Assembly: GCA_013002465.1 (NCBI GenBank)
Contig: JABDJO010000021.1
Coordinates: 1 to 42,647, forward strand
Length of the DNA: 42,647 nt
Direction: 5' to 3'
Source of the DNA: Silicimonas sp.
GTDB taxonomy: Bacteria > Pseudomonadota > Alphaproteobacteria > Rhodobacterales > Rhodobacteraceae
In this document: positions 33,407 through 41,641 of the stretch, one piece after another
How the letters are laid out: each line of letters starts with the position of its first letter
How positions within the stretch are numbered: position 1 is the stretch's first letter
The notes under the pieces: model-generated
Databases searched by the model: none
The model's input: only the letters and a program-made list of their open reading frames with translations
Told to the model about the DNA's origin: nothing
Program-made: the position numbers and the translations under genes

Positions 33407-34707
33407 CACTGACCCCCCGCGATATGGCGCTGTTCGTGATCGTCTTCGCCCTGATCGCCGCCACCGGATTTTTCCAAAGCTGGAACGTGGCCCTTGGTAT
33501 CCTGAACATGGGATTGATCTCGGCCATCATGGCTTTGGGCGTAAACATGCAGTGGGGTTATGCGGGGCTTTTCAACATCGGGGTCATGGGGTTCGTCGCT
33601 CTCGGAGGTCTTGGCGCTGTCGTCGTTTCGATGCCACCTGTGGGCGAAGCCTGGGCGGCAGGCGGATTGCGCGTCGTTCTGGCCCTGATCACCGGTGCCG
33701 TCGCGATTGCTGCAGCGGCGTTCGCCTGGCGCCGGTTGCCGAAGGGCGCGGCGCGGGCCGCGATTCTGGTGGCAATGCTTGTCGTGGGGTTCTTTTTGTT
33801 CCGCTGGCTTTTCGACCCGGCGGTCGCCTCGATCGAAAAGATCAACCCGGCGATCTCGGGTTATCTCGGCGGCCTTGGCCTGCCGGTTCTGTTCGCCTGG
33901 CCCGTAGGGGCGGTTCTCGCCGCCGGAGCGGCCTGGGTCGTGGGCAAGACCGCCTTGGGACTCCGGTCTGATTACCTGGCCATTGCAACCCTTGGCATTG
34001 CCGAGATCATTATCGCGGTGCTGAAGAACGAAGACTGGCTGTCGCGGGGCGTGAAAAACGTGATCGGCATCCCCCGCCCCGTGCCCTACGAAATCGACCT
34101 TCAGAACTCGGAAAGCTTCGTCACCCGGATGACCAACTGGGGATACGATCCCGTAATCGCCTCGTCGATCACCGTGAAACTCGCCTATACTGGGCTATTT
34201 CTCGCCGTCCTCCTGATCCTCCTGTGGCTCAGCCAGGCCGCGCTCAACTCCCCTTGGGGTCGGATGATGCGGGCCATCCGCGACAACGAAGTTGCAGCCG
34301 AAGCCATGGGCAAGGACGTGACCGCCCGACACCTGCAAATCTTCATCCTAGGCTCGGCCGTCTGCGGCCTGGCGGGCGCGATGATGACCACGCTCGACGG
34401 ACAGTTGACCCCAGCAAGTTATCAACCGCTCAGGTTCACTTTCCTGGTTTGGGTCATGGTGATCGTCGGCGGATCGGGCAACAATTTCGGAGCCGTGCTG
34501 GGCGGTTTCCTGATCTGGTATCTCTGGATCATGGTTGAACCCTTCGGGCTTTTCCTGATCCAGGGGATCACGGCGGGTATGTCTGATGGCTATTGGCTGA
34601 AGGATCACCTTTTGGACAGCGCGGCGCACATGCGCCTTTTCACCATGGGCCTGATCCTTTTGCTGGTCCTCAGGTTCAGCCCGCGCGGCCTGATCCCAGA
34701 ACGGTGA
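33403..34707 (+). CDS. livM: Branched-chain amino acid-type ABC transporter permease LivM
   Basis: A 434-residue inner-membrane permease, partner of LivH. MALGVNMQWGYAGLFNIGVM is the family signature for the helix containing the conserved Gly-Tyr-Ala-Gly. LRSDYLAIATLGIAEIIIAV and MRAIRDNEVAAEAMGKDVTA give the second conserved helix and the ATPase-contact loop. MVIVGGSGNNFGAVLGGFLI is near the end. It is longer than typical LivM because of an extra region of hydrophobic helices at about 75-165. GTGA coupling links it to a nucleotidyltransferase gene. Confidence 0.93.
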   Translation: MTLTPRDMALFVIVFALIAATGFFQSWNVALGILNMGLISAIMALGVNMQWGYAGLFNIGVMGFVALGGLGAVVVSMPPVGEAWAAGGLRVVLALITGAVAIAAAAFAWRRLPKGAARAAILVAMLVVGFFLFRWLFDPAVASIEKINPAISGYLGGLGLPVLFAWPVGAVLAAGAAWVVGKTALGLRSDYLAIATLGIAEIIIAVLKNEDWLSRGVKNVIGIPRPVPYEIDLQNSESFVTRMTNWGYDPVIASSITVKLAYTGLFLAVLLILLWLSQAALNSPWGRMMRAIRDNEVAAEAMGKDVTARHLQIFILGSAVCGLAGAMMTTLDGQLTPASYQPLRFTFLVWVMVIVGGSGNNFGAVLGGFLIWYLWIMVEPFGLFLIQGITAGMSDGYWLKDHLLDSAAHMRLFTMGLILLLVLRFSPRGLIPER

Positions 34708-35309
34708 CTCCCTTGATCGTCATACCCGCAGCGGGCGCTTCGTCCCGGATGCGGGGCGGCGACAAGCTTTTGGAAACCATTGACGGCACGCCACTTCTCC
34801 GCCGCCAGGCCAAAACGGCACTTGCAACCGGCTGCCCTGTGCTGGTCTGCCTGCCACCCGATAGCCCCAAGCGCCAACGGGCGGTGCAGGACCTGCCCCT
34901 TTCAACACTTGCAGTAAATGACGCCGCCGAGGGTTTGGGCGCAACACTCCGCTCCGCCGCGCACCATGTCCTGCACCAAACGCCGCGGCACCCGATGATG
35001 GTGCTTTTGCCCGATTTTCCCGATGTCACCGACACCGACATCAAGACGGTCATCGCCCGTTTCATCGCCGAAGGGGGGGACAAGGTGGTGCGGGCCACGG
35101 ATTCGTCCGGTCGCCCCGGCACCCCGATTCTGATCCCCCCAAGGCTCCTGCCACGCTTTTTGCATCTGAAGGGCGATGATGGCGGCAAGAGCGCCCTTGA
35201 CGGCGAACTCGTCGTCACAGTCCTTCTCCTCGGCACCCGTGCCACCCATGACCTCGACACGCCCGAAGACTGGACAAGCTGGCGCAAGGCACGATTAAAA
35301 CCCCGATAA
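34704..35309 (+). CDS. MobA-like nucleotidyltransferase family protein
   Basis: A 201-residue NTP transferase of the MobA/MocA group, which moves a nucleotide from CTP or GTP onto a cofactor or phosphate compound. IPAAGASSRMRGGDKLLETI is the nucleotide-binding loop with its Lys, TPLLRRQAKTAL follows, and LPDFPDVTDTDI carries the acidic metal-binding region. The end HDLDTPEDWTSWR is typical of MocA-like members. GTG 34704 overlaps the livM stop (GTGA), so it is the last gene of the liv operon. A role in molybdenum cofactor is what many relatives do; here the link to an amino-acid-type transporter is unexplained. Confidence 0.8.
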   Translation: MTPLIVIPAAGASSRMRGGDKLLETIDGTPLLRRQAKTALATGCPVLVCLPPDSPKRQRAVQDLPLSTLAVNDAAEGLGATLRSAAHHVLHQTPRHPMMVLLPDFPDVTDTDIKTVIARFIAEGGDKVVRATDSSGRPGTPILIPPRLLPRFLHLKGDDGGKSALDGELVVTVLLLGTRATHDLDTPEDWTSWRKARLKPR

Positions 35310-35330
35310 AACTTCTTCTGTTCAAAAATA

Positions 35331-35356
35331 CTCCGGGGTTTGGGGCAGAGCCCCAA
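35331..35356. repeat. Hairpin of a repeat type common in Rhodobacteraceae
   Basis: AAAAATACTCCGGGG is followed by TTGGGGC (35340-35346) and GCCCCAA (35350-35356) with loop AGA. As I recall, a 'TACTCCGGGG' segment plus a GC hairpin is often found after genes in this family, perhaps as a terminator-like repeat. AACCCCG (35299-35305) could also pair with CGGGGTT (35334-35340). It lies after the liv operon and before the convergent DUF2461 gene. Confidence 0.4.
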
Positions 35357-35397
35357 TCGCGCATCGCGCAATGCTACGGCGCACGCAAACTGCATGC

Positions 35398-36063
35398 TCA
35401 ATCGACTTTCAGCCAGCGGATCAGCGGCAGCAAAGCCGCGGTCACTTCCATTACCCAACTTTTTGCACCGCCTCCGATGATTTTTGATTTTGGCGCGAGA
35501 TTGTCGTGGGTCCGCACCACATAGGCCTTGTGGCGCAACAACTCACCCGCGCGCCCCTCGGCCTCGAACCCCTTTGGAAGACGGGCCAGTTCGGGGTCAC
35601 CCATCCTGCATCCCACCCCGCTGGCCTGATCCAGCGCTGCGATCAGGGCCTTGCCGTCCTTGCCAAGTATGCGCCTGCGATGATGGGCCAATGCTGCCGG
35701 CTCCAAACCAAACTGACCGGCCCCATAGCCGATGCCGTCCGGTTGCAGAACCACATGCATCGCCGGAGACCGGTTCGGATGGACGCCGGTCCAGAAGATC
35801 ATGTGAAGCCGCGCGTTATAGGGCGATTTGTCCTTCGAAAAGCGAACATCGCGATTGATCCGCCTCAGGGTCTTGTTCAGCTTCGGCACCGCCTGAAGTG
35901 CGGGGTCAAGACGCGCCATGTCGGGGGCAATGTCCGCAGTGAAATCCAGAGCGGCGCCTTTCCAGTGCGCCTCGTACCGGTCCCGGTTGGCGTCGAACCA
36001 GTCTTTCGAATTGTTCGCCTCAAGCTCTGCAAGAAAGGCAAATGTGTCTTTGGTAAATGCCAT
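35398..36063 (-). CDS. DUF2461 family protein
   Basis: A 221-residue soluble protein of the DUF2461 (TIGR02453) family. The N-terminus FLAELEANNSKDWFDANRDR and the central LRRINRDVRFSKDKSPYNAR are the conserved blocks, followed by VVLQPDGIGYGAGQFGLEPA. The family has no established activity. No signal or membrane segment is seen. It is a single gene on the minus strand, between the liv operon (convergent) and psuK-psuG (divergent, 106 bases away). Confidence 0.88.
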   Translation of the reverse strand: MAFTKDTFAFLAELEANNSKDWFDANRDRYEAHWKGAALDFTADIAPDMARLDPALQAVPKLNKTLRRINRDVRFSKDKSPYNARLHMIFWTGVHPNRSPAMHVVLQPDGIGYGAGQFGLEPAALAHHRRRILGKDGKALIAALDQASGVGCRMGDPELARLPKGFEAEGRAGELLRHKAYVVRTHDNLAPKSKIIGGGAKSWVMEVTAALLPLIRWLKVD

Positions 36064-36169
36064 CTGGTCCTCCTGTCACGGTCCAAACAAGGACGTCTCG
36101 GTTGCCGGAATTTCGACATCAACCGAAACACGCTTGCCAACTCCGCGCAATCCCGCCAAACCGCCATCC

Positions 36170-37063
36170 ATGTCTGCCTCTGGCGAAATCCTCTGCATCG
36201 GCTCTGTTCTTTGGGATGTGGTCGGACGCTCAAGCGCCGTTATGCGCCTTGGTTCCGACGTGCCGGGCCGGATCACAAGGCTGCCGGGCGGAGTCGCTAT
36301 GAACGTGGCCATGACGCTTAGAAGGTTCGGCATGCGGCCCGTTCTTCTGTCGACCATCGGGCAAGACGATGAAGGCAACGCGCTGATCGCGGCCGCCAGA
36401 AATCTAGGACTTGAAACCGATTACATCTATCGTTCCGGCGATCTGCCGACCGATCGCTACATGGCAGTCGAAGGGGCGAACGGGTTGATCGCCGCGATCG
36501 CCGACGCCCATTCATTGGAAGCCGCCGGAGACAAGATCCTACTGCCCCTTGCCGATGGACGGCTTGGGTCGAAGTCAGCCCCTTATGAAGGGGCCGTGGC
36601 GCTGGATGGCAATCTGACCGAAGCGCTTTTGGCAGAAATCGCCACCAGCCCACTTTTCGCCCGCGCCGACCTGCGCGTGGCCCCTGCCTCACCCGGTAAA
36701 GCCGAACGCTTGCAGCCGTTGCTGGCGATGCGAAATGCCACGATCTATCTGAACCTCGAAGAGGCTGGCCTCTTGTGTCAGGCAAGCTTCGCCAACACTT
36801 CCGAAGCGGCCCGCGCATTGTTGGACCGTGGCGCTGCGCGCGCATTGGTAACCGACCGCGGCAAGGCGGCAGCTCTGGCCTGCCCTGACGGCATTATCAC
36901 TGCCGATCCGCCCGCGGTTCTAGTAACCCGCGTCACCGGCGCCGGCGACACCTTCATGGCCGCCCACATCGCCGCCGACACCCGCGGAGATACACGCACC
37001 GAGGCCCTGATCAACGCGCTTCAGGCCGCCGCCAACTACGTATCCGGAGACGTCCCGTCGTGA
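36170..37063 (+). CDS. psuK: PfkB-family kinase, likely pseudouridine kinase
   Basis: A 297-residue ribokinase-like (PfkB) enzyme. ILCIGSVLWDVVGR is the first strand and RLPGGVAMNVAMTLRRFG the Gly-rich substrate loop. VTRVTGAGDTFMAAHIAADT contains the anion hole and catalytic Asp. The specific call as pseudouridine kinase comes from the overlap (GTGA) with psuG; alone it would be a general PfkB sugar or nucleoside kinase. It would phosphorylate pseudouridine to the 5'-phosphate that PsuG then splits. ATG 36170 is chosen because the fold begins a few residues later; the frame is open upstream to 35918 across the DUF2461 gene. Confidence 0.85.
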   Translation: MSASGEILCIGSVLWDVVGRSSAVMRLGSDVPGRITRLPGGVAMNVAMTLRRFGMRPVLLSTIGQDDEGNALIAAARNLGLETDYIYRSGDLPTDRYMAVEGANGLIAAIADAHSLEAAGDKILLPLADGRLGSKSAPYEGAVALDGNLTEALLAEIATSPLFARADLRVAPASPGKAERLQPLLAMRNATIYLNLEEAGLLCQASFANTSEAARALLDRGAARALVTDRGKAAALACPDGIITADPPAVLVTRVTGAGDTFMAAHIAADTRGDTRTEALINALQAAANYVSGDVPS

Positions 37064-37992
37064 CCTTGCCAATGGATATTGCCCCTGACGTGGCGCAAGC
37101 CCTCGCGGCCGGACGTCCGGTTGTGGCTCTTGAATCGACCATCATCTCACACGGGATGCCCTACCCTCAGAACATCGAGATCGCCGCCAAGGTCGAAGCG
37201 ATCGTGCGCGCCGAAGGCGCGACCCCGGCGACCATCGCCATTCTTGACGGTCGGCTTACTGTTGGTCTGTCGGATGAGGCACTTGAAAACCTCGGCGACC
37301 CCGACCGCGACGACATCCAGAAAGTGTCCCGCATCAATCTTGCCGCCACAGTCGCCGCGAGCGCCACGGGCGCCACGACCGTTGCGGCAACCATGATCAT
37401 CGCCCATCTGGCTGGAATAAGGGTCTTTGCCACCGGCGGCATCGGTGGTGTTCACCGGGGGGCGGAGACCAGTTTCGACATCTCGGCCGATCTTCACGAG
37501 CTGTCCCAAACGCCGGTTGCGGTGATCTGCGCTGGCGCGAAGGCCATCCTCGACATTCCCAAAACGCTCGAAGTCCTGGAAACGCTTGGCGTACCGGTCA
37601 CCACGTTCGGCCAAGACGCTTTCCCGGCCTTCTGGTCCCGACATTCCTCGACTCGCTCGCCAGCCCGGGCTGACAGCACGCATCAGATCGCCCGGGAAAT
37701 CGCCATGCGCCGAACCCTCGGTCTGGCGGGAGGCCATCTGATTGCCAACCCCATCCCCGAAGCAGATGAAATCCCGTCCGACGTCATGATCCCCTTCATC
37801 GAACAGGTCACCGCCGAGGCCGACGCCAACCCCGATATCGAAGGCCCCAAGGTCACGCCATTCCTGCTGCAACGGCTGTTCGAAGTGACAAAGGGCCGGT
37901 CCCTTGATGCAAATGCCGCGCTTGTGCTGAACAACGCTCGATTGGCCGCAAATATCGCAGCAGATCTGTCGTCCTTGGAAAGAAACAGATGA
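37060..37992 (+). CDS. psuG: Pseudouridine-5'-phosphate glycosidase
   Basis: A 310-residue enzyme that reversibly cleaves pseudouridine 5'-phosphate into uracil and ribose 5-phosphate, completing pseudouridine breakdown from RNA turnover. VVALESTIISHGMPYPQNIE is the strongest signature. AATVAASATGATTVAATMII and VFATGGIGGVHRGAETSFDI follow, with SADLHEL and CAGAKAILDIPKTLEVLET near the active site. Length and motifs are normal. GTG 37060 overlaps the psuK stop. The next gene starts 69 bases later and is probably separate. Confidence 0.95.
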   Translation: MTLPMDIAPDVAQALAAGRPVVALESTIISHGMPYPQNIEIAAKVEAIVRAEGATPATIAILDGRLTVGLSDEALENLGDPDRDDIQKVSRINLAATVAASATGATTVAATMIIAHLAGIRVFATGGIGGVHRGAETSFDISADLHELSQTPVAVICAGAKAILDIPKTLEVLETLGVPVTTFGQDAFPAFWSRHSSTRSPARADSTHQIAREIAMRRTLGLAGGHLIANPIPEADEIPSDVMIPFIEQVTAEADANPDIEGPKVTPFLLQRLFEVTKGRSLDANAALVLNNARLAANIAADLSSLERNR

Positions 37993-38061
37993 TTTCCAAC
38001 CAAGACCGTTGTTCCAACGCTCTGCAGCGCCTAGATTGCTCTCCAGCATGAGATCAAACGC

Positions 38062-38784
38062 ATGACCAAAGGTTTCGATGATGAAGAGGTGACCCGCCGA
38101 AAGCCGGGTACTTTCGCATGGCTGCGCCGGTCGTTTCTGACCGGTCTTGTGGTCATTGCACCGATCGGACTGACGCTCTGGCTGATCTGGACCGTCGCGG
38201 GCTGGGTTGACAGTTGGGTTTTGCCGTTTGTACCGATCTGGCTTCGCCCCGATCAATATGTCGGCCTGAATGTCCGTGGCATCGGGGTTCTGGTGTTCCT
38301 GATCTTCACCGTGCTTGTCGGATGGATGGCCAAAGGCATCATCGGCAAGTCGTTAATCCGGTGGGGCGAAGGCATCGTCCACAACTTGCCCGTCGTGCGC
38401 TCGGTTTATAAGGGTCTGAAACAAATCGCTGAAACCGTCTTTGCGCAGACCGAAACGTCGTTCGACACGGCCTGCCTTGTGGAGTATCCGCGCAAAGGCA
38501 TCTGGGCGATTGCATTTATTTCGACTTCGGCCAAAGGCGAGATCGACAAGAAAATCGACCACGATTCCGACAAGACCGCGATTTTCTTACCGACAACGCC
38601 AAATCCAACTTCGGGGTTCCTGTTGTTTGTACCAAAAAGCGACGTGATCGAACTGGATATGACAGTCGAAGACGCGGCCAAACTGGTGATCTCGGCCGGG
38701 CTTGTCTATCCGGACGGCGCGCAAGCATTGCCCACGCCGATTGGCGAAGTGCGTCCCCCCGCTTCCCGTTCAGGAACTGGGTAA
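38062..38784 (+). CDS. DUF502 family membrane protein
   Basis: A 240-residue inner-membrane protein of the DUF502 family. Two membrane helices are visible, FLTGLVVIAPIGLTLWLIWT (about 25-44) and GIGVLVFLIFTVLVGWMAKG (about 73-92). IVHNLPVVRSVYKGLKQIAE is the family hallmark, then a soluble beta-rich domain (FLLFVPKSDVIELDMTVEDA) probably in the cytosol. No specific biochemical role is firmly known to me. It follows psuG by 69 bases and has its own ATG start with no strong ribosome site. A 152-base gap with a weak promoter separates it from the next small gene. Confidence 0.88.
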   Translation: MTKGFDDEEVTRRKPGTFAWLRRSFLTGLVVIAPIGLTLWLIWTVAGWVDSWVLPFVPIWLRPDQYVGLNVRGIGVLVFLIFTVLVGWMAKGIIGKSLIRWGEGIVHNLPVVRSVYKGLKQIAETVFAQTETSFDTACLVEYPRKGIWAIAFISTSAKGEIDKKIDHDSDKTAIFLPTTPNPTSGFLLFVPKSDVIELDMTVEDAAKLVISAGLVYPDGAQALPTPIGEVRPPASRSGTG

Positions 38785-38876
38785 AACGGCGTAACAGACT
38801 GATTCTTTACGAATTTAGCAAAATGGCTGAATCCACACAGTTCTGCAGTGATTTCCGTTCAAGTGTTAATTTGTCG

Positions 38877-38905
38877 TTTACCATGCATCCACAACTCCCT
38901 ATCCT
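38877..38905 (+). promoter_or_regulatory. Weak promoter-like sequence for the small exported protein
   Basis: TTTACC (38877-38882), 17 bases and TATCCT (38900-38905), about 31 bases before the gene start at 38937. Each box matches the consensus at four of six positions. The gap 38785-38936 holds nothing else that I can name. Confidence 0.3.
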
Positions 38906-38936
38906 TGTGAACGCGCTGAAATGAAGGTGAATGGTT

Positions 38937-39161
38937 ATGAACTTCAAGAAATCTGCCGCCGCTGCGGTCCTTGGATTTGCGATGGCATCCGCACCGGCCC
39001 ATGCTGGTGGCATGGCCGAACCGATGATGGAACCCGAGGTGATTGCTGAAGAATCATCCGATTCGGGCGGCTTCATCATTCCGCTGCTCTTGCTGGCGAT
39101 TATCATCGCCGTCGCAAGCAGCGGAGGCTCTAGTTCCGGAGGCGGAATGTCTTCCAGTTAA
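38937..39161 (+). CDS. Small exported or membrane protein with Gly/Ser tail
   Basis: A 74-residue protein. MNFKKSAAAAVLGFAMASAP is a signal peptide (cleaved after AHA), followed by GGMAEPMMEPEVIAEESSDS, an acidic linker. A hydrophobic helix GGFIIPLLLLAIIIAVASSG and the tail SSSGGGMSSS end the protein. After signal removal it would be a tiny membrane-anchored peptide. I recall similar small proteins in Rhodobacteraceae but no function. An ATG two codons upstream (38931) is possible. A weak promoter precedes it and a clear terminator follows, so it is probably a single abundant transcript. Confidence 0.78.
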   Translation: MNFKKSAAAAVLGFAMASAPAHAGGMAEPMMEPEVIAEESSDSGGFIIPLLLLAIIIAVASSGGSSSGGGMSSS

Positions 39162-39187
39162 GACATCTCTTCCGTCGATATGGAAAT

Positions 39188-39218
39188 GGGGCCGGTGTGA
39201 CGCCGGCCCCTTTTCTTT
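39188..39218 (+). terminator. Rho-independent terminator after the small exported protein
   Basis: GGGGCCGG (39188-39195) pairs perfectly with CCGGCCCC (39203-39210) around TGTGACG, then TTTTCTTT. It lies 27 bases after the stop and ends the monocistronic unit; the convergent bdhA gene ends at 39228. Confidence 0.88.
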
Positions 39219-39227
39219 GACGCCCCC

Positions 39228-40001
39228 TTAAAGCGCGGTCCACCCGCCGTCGACGCTGATCGTGGTTCCGGTGATCTGTGCCGCCGCGTCGGAACACAAA
39301 AACACAGCTGTCCCGCCCATCTGTTCGACCGTTGCGAAATCCTTTGATGGCTGACGCGCCAGCATGACGTCGCGCACCACCTGATCCCGATCCATGCCAT
39401 GTGCTTTCATCTGATCGGGTATCTGAGCTTCGACCAAAGGGGTCAGTACATAGCCCGGACATATCGCATTGGCAGTGATCGGCTCCTCGGCCGTTTCAAG
39501 CGCGGTTGTCTTGGTCAGACCGATCACCCCATGTTTGGCCGCTATGTAAGCAGATTTGAACGGCGACGCCGTCAACCCGTGGGCAGAGGCGATATTCACA
39601 ACCCGTCCCCAACCTGCATTGCGCATCATGGGCAAGGCGGCCGCCGTCGTGTGAAAGGCCGATGACAGGTTGATGGCGATGATCGCATCCCACTTGTCGT
39701 TCGGAAATTCGTCAATCGGCGACACGTGCTGAATACCGGCATTGTTCACCAGGATGTCGCAGGCCCCCGCGGCCTCGATCAATGCCCGGCAATCCTGGCC
39801 CATCGACATGTCTGCTTGGATGTACCGCGCGGTCACCCCTGTCTCTGCGGCGATTTCGGCGGCTAATTTGTGATCGCCGTCGCTGTTGGTGAACGAGTTC
39901 AGAACCACATCCGCGCCTGCCCGCGCCATTTCCCAGGCGATCCCCAACCCGATCCCGGAATTCGATCCGGTGATAACGGCGGTTTTTCCGGTAAGTGACA
40001 T
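39228..40001 (-). CDS. bdhA: 3-hydroxybutyrate dehydrogenase (SDR family)
   Basis: A 257-residue short-chain dehydrogenase that interconverts 3-hydroxybutyrate and acetoacetate with NAD, a step in use of poly-3-hydroxybutyrate. The NAD-binding TGSNSGIGLG (11-20), NNAGIQHVSPIDEFPNDKWD (86-105), catalytic Ser139, Tyr152 and Lys156 (Y-x3-K) are all present. QHVSPIDEFP and the late ICPGYVLTPLVEAQIPDQ are specific to this dehydrogenase. ATG 40001 gives the normal start MSLTGKTAVITG. It is monocistronic; its upstream region (40002-40100) shows no clear promoter. Confidence 0.92.
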   Translation of the reverse strand: MSLTGKTAVITGSNSGIGLGIAWEMARAGADVVLNSFTNSDGDHKLAAEIAAETGVTARYIQADMSMGQDCRALIEAAGACDILVNNAGIQHVSPIDEFPNDKWDAIIAINLSSAFHTTAAALPMMRNAGWGRVVNIASAHGLTASPFKSAYIAAKHGVIGLTKTTALETAEEPITANAICPGYVLTPLVEAQIPDQMKAHGMDRDQVVRDVMLARQPSKDFATVEQMGGTAVFLCSDAAAQITGTTISVDGGWTAL

Positions 40002-40100
40002 ATACGTTCCCCTTTTGCGTGCGCGGCAATTTTCTGCGCGCGCAAGATAGCGGAATTCACCCGGTGCACCAGTGGCATCCTGACGCGTTCCCGAAATAGA

Positions 40101-40129
40101 AAAAGGCCCCGGGAAACCCAGGGCCTTTT
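40101..40129. terminator. Terminator downstream of the YegP-like gene
   Basis: AAAAGGCCC (40101-40109) pairs with GGGCCTTTT (40121-40129), and inner GGG pairs with CCC around AAA. Read on the minus strand it ends in a T-run, so it terminates the gene at 40150-40485; it may also work on the plus strand. Confidence 0.8.
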
Positions 40130-40149
40130 CAATATCACTGTCCGGTGCC

Positions 40150-40485
40150 TTATGCGGTCTCGTCGACGACCTTCGCGTCAGGCGCATTCTTCGCCACCGA
40201 AGCCACGCCGTTTTCACGCGCCTTTTCGGTGTTGTAGCTTTCCGAGGTGCCGATCACCTGACCGTTGGTCGCGCGCAGATTAAAGCGGAACTTGCCAGCC
40301 CGTGTCGCTTTACGCTCGAACCGCTCGTCGGTCTGCGAGTTCTTGCGAACGGACTCGATACCGTTCATGCAGCTTGCTTTGCGCTTGTATCCCTCGCTGG
40401 CCAGAATGATCTGTCCGTTGCCAGCTTTCAGACGAAATCGGGTTTCGCCCTTCTTGTCTTTAAAAACTTCGAACTTGCCTGCCAT
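40150..40485 (-). CDS. YegP family protein (two DUF1508 repeats)
   Basis: A 111-residue protein built from two copies of the DUF1508 unit: KFEVFKDKKGETRFRLKAGN followed by GQIILASEGYKRKASCMNGI, then KFRFNLRATNGQVIGTSESY followed by NTEKARENGVASVAKNAPDA. Each repeat has the FRL(K/R)A-NGQ-I pattern. The family is small, cytosolic and of unproven function. It begins with GAAGGA upstream of the ATG and is transcribed alone, with a terminator after it. The 208-base gap to the next gene (40486-40693) shows no gene. Confidence 0.9.
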   Translation of the reverse strand: MAGKFEVFKDKKGETRFRLKAGNGQIILASEGYKRKASCMNGIESVRKNSQTDERFERKATRAGKFRFNLRATNGQVIGTSESYNTEKARENGVASVAKNAPDAKVVDETA

Positions 40486-40693
40486 GGAATCCTTCTTTCT
40501 GCTTTTAGGACTTGGCCCACATATAGACAGCAGATCCCGCTTGGCGACTAAATTTTGGTTAACGGGCGTTTGATGATTCGCTGGGTTACGGTTTTGCCAC
40601 AGTTGGATCCCGTGCAGGCCAGGCCCGTAGCAACGAGATGTGGACGCATCCTTTCACAAACCCGCGCGACGAATGGGGCGGAAGCCCGCGTGC

Positions 40694-41167
40694 TCACTCC
40701 AATTCGCGCGTCATGAAAACCGAGTTGGCGTCCTCGACATAGCCCTCAAATGGCGCGCATTCGCTAAATCCATGGCGCCGATAGAACGCACGAGCGGGCT
40801 TGAATACCCCCTGGCTTCCGGTCTCTAACGAAACCCGCTGCATTCCGCTTGACCGCGCCTCGTCCAAAAGCCGCACCAAAACGGCTTCGGCCAACCCTCT
40901 GCCACGCAAATCCTCGCGTACATGCATCGACTTCAATTCACCATGATCAACGCCGATACGTTGCAAGGCCCCCATGGCCACGGGCACCATACCCAGAAAT
41001 GCTGCCAGGAACACGGCACTAGCCGCTGCCAGATCCGACGCTTCCATTGCGTGTACGGAACAAGCCGGCGACGATGCGCGCATCAAAGTCAGGTGTTTCT
41101 CGATCAGCGGCAGGACAGCGGGGTCCGTCGGATCAACCCGCCGAATGTCGAACCCTAATGGGTCCAC
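40694..41167 (-). CDS. GNAT-family N-acetyltransferase
   Basis: A 157-residue acetyltransferase. [20 protein letters not shown] carries the acetyl-CoA loop RGRGLA, and [20 protein letters not shown] and [20 protein letters not shown] form the following helix and strand. [19 protein letters not shown] is the usual C-terminus of the group. It starts with GTG 41167, overlapping the NDUFS4-like gene by 13 bases, so the two are coupled. Substrate unknown; relatives modify small molecules or proteins. Confidence 0.85.
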   Translation of the reverse strand: MDPLGFDIRRVDPTDPAVLPLIEKHLTLMRASSPACSVHAMEASDLAAASAVFLAAFLGMVPVAMGALQRIGVDHGELKSMHVREDLRGRGLAEAVLVRLLDEARSSGMQRVSLETGSQGVFKPARAFYRRHGFSECAPFEGYVEDANSVFMTRELE

Positions 41168-41466
41168 GCGCCACGCCGGTTGGTCGCAAAGTTCTCGCCA
41201 TAGCCCCGTTGCCGAATGTTGGGCTTGCGCGGTTTGGGCTCGGTCACCACAGCGTCGATGCCGTTCTCCTTGGCGTATTCAAGAGCGGCCTCTTTGGTGG
41301 GGAACCGCATCCGCACCTGCGCCTGAGTGTCGTGCGAAGATGTCCATCCCATCAGCGGGTCAATCTCGCGCCGGCTTTCATTGGGAAACTCTAGTACCCA
41401 GTTGCGTGTCTTGGCCGTGCCAGACGACATGGCGGATTTGGCTGGGCGGTAAATACGTGCGGTCAT
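41155..41466 (-). CDS. NDUFS4-like complex I accessory subunit (ETC complex I subunit family)
   Basis: A 103-residue protein of the NDUFS4 family found in alphaproteobacteria and mitochondria. [20 protein letters not shown] begins the conserved region, [20 protein letters not shown] follows with the family Trp-Thr-Ser-Ser pattern, and [20 protein letters not shown] leads to [20 protein letters not shown]. It binds the peripheral arm of NADH:ubiquinone oxidoreductase in related organisms. ATG 41466 is preferred to TTG 41472. The nuo genes are not in the window. A long leader with a hairpin lies upstream. Confidence 0.9.
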   Translation of the reverse strand: MTARIYRPAKSAMSSGTAKTRNWVLEFPNESRREIDPLMGWTSSHDTQAQVRMRFPTKEAALEYAKENGIDAVVTEPKPRKPNIRQRGYGENFATNRRGAWTH

Positions 41467-41534
41467 GGGCAATCGTCCTTTGCCTGCACTCTATCATGGA
41501 AAAAGGTGATTGGATCAAGCCCGAGAACGCGAGC

Positions 41535-41587
41535 GTCGACCGAACATCGTGGAGCGAGGGGTGGGTGGGTCGCGGAGTTCGGTCGAC
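41535..41587 (-). repeat. 11-bp inverted repeat in the leader of the NDUFS4-like gene
   Basis: GTCGACCGAAC (41535-41545) and GTTCGGTCGAC (41577-41587) are perfect inverted copies around a 31-base GC-rich loop. They lie between the putative promoter at 41614-41641 and the gene start at 41466, so the transcript would form a hairpin in a long leader. The role is unknown. Confidence 0.5.
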
Positions 41588-41613
41588 AACCCGTTCTGCT
41601 GCTTAGGAGTCTC

Positions 41614-41641
41614 TTATTACATACTTAAGATGCATCAACAA
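41614..41641 (-). promoter_or_regulatory. Putative promoter of the NDUFS4-like gene
   Basis: On the minus strand TTGTTG (41636-41641), 16 bases and TAATAA (41614-41619). The DNA here (41605-41680) is much richer in A and T than its surroundings, as promoters in GC-rich genomes often are. The start of the gene is about 140 bases downstream. Confidence 0.4.
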
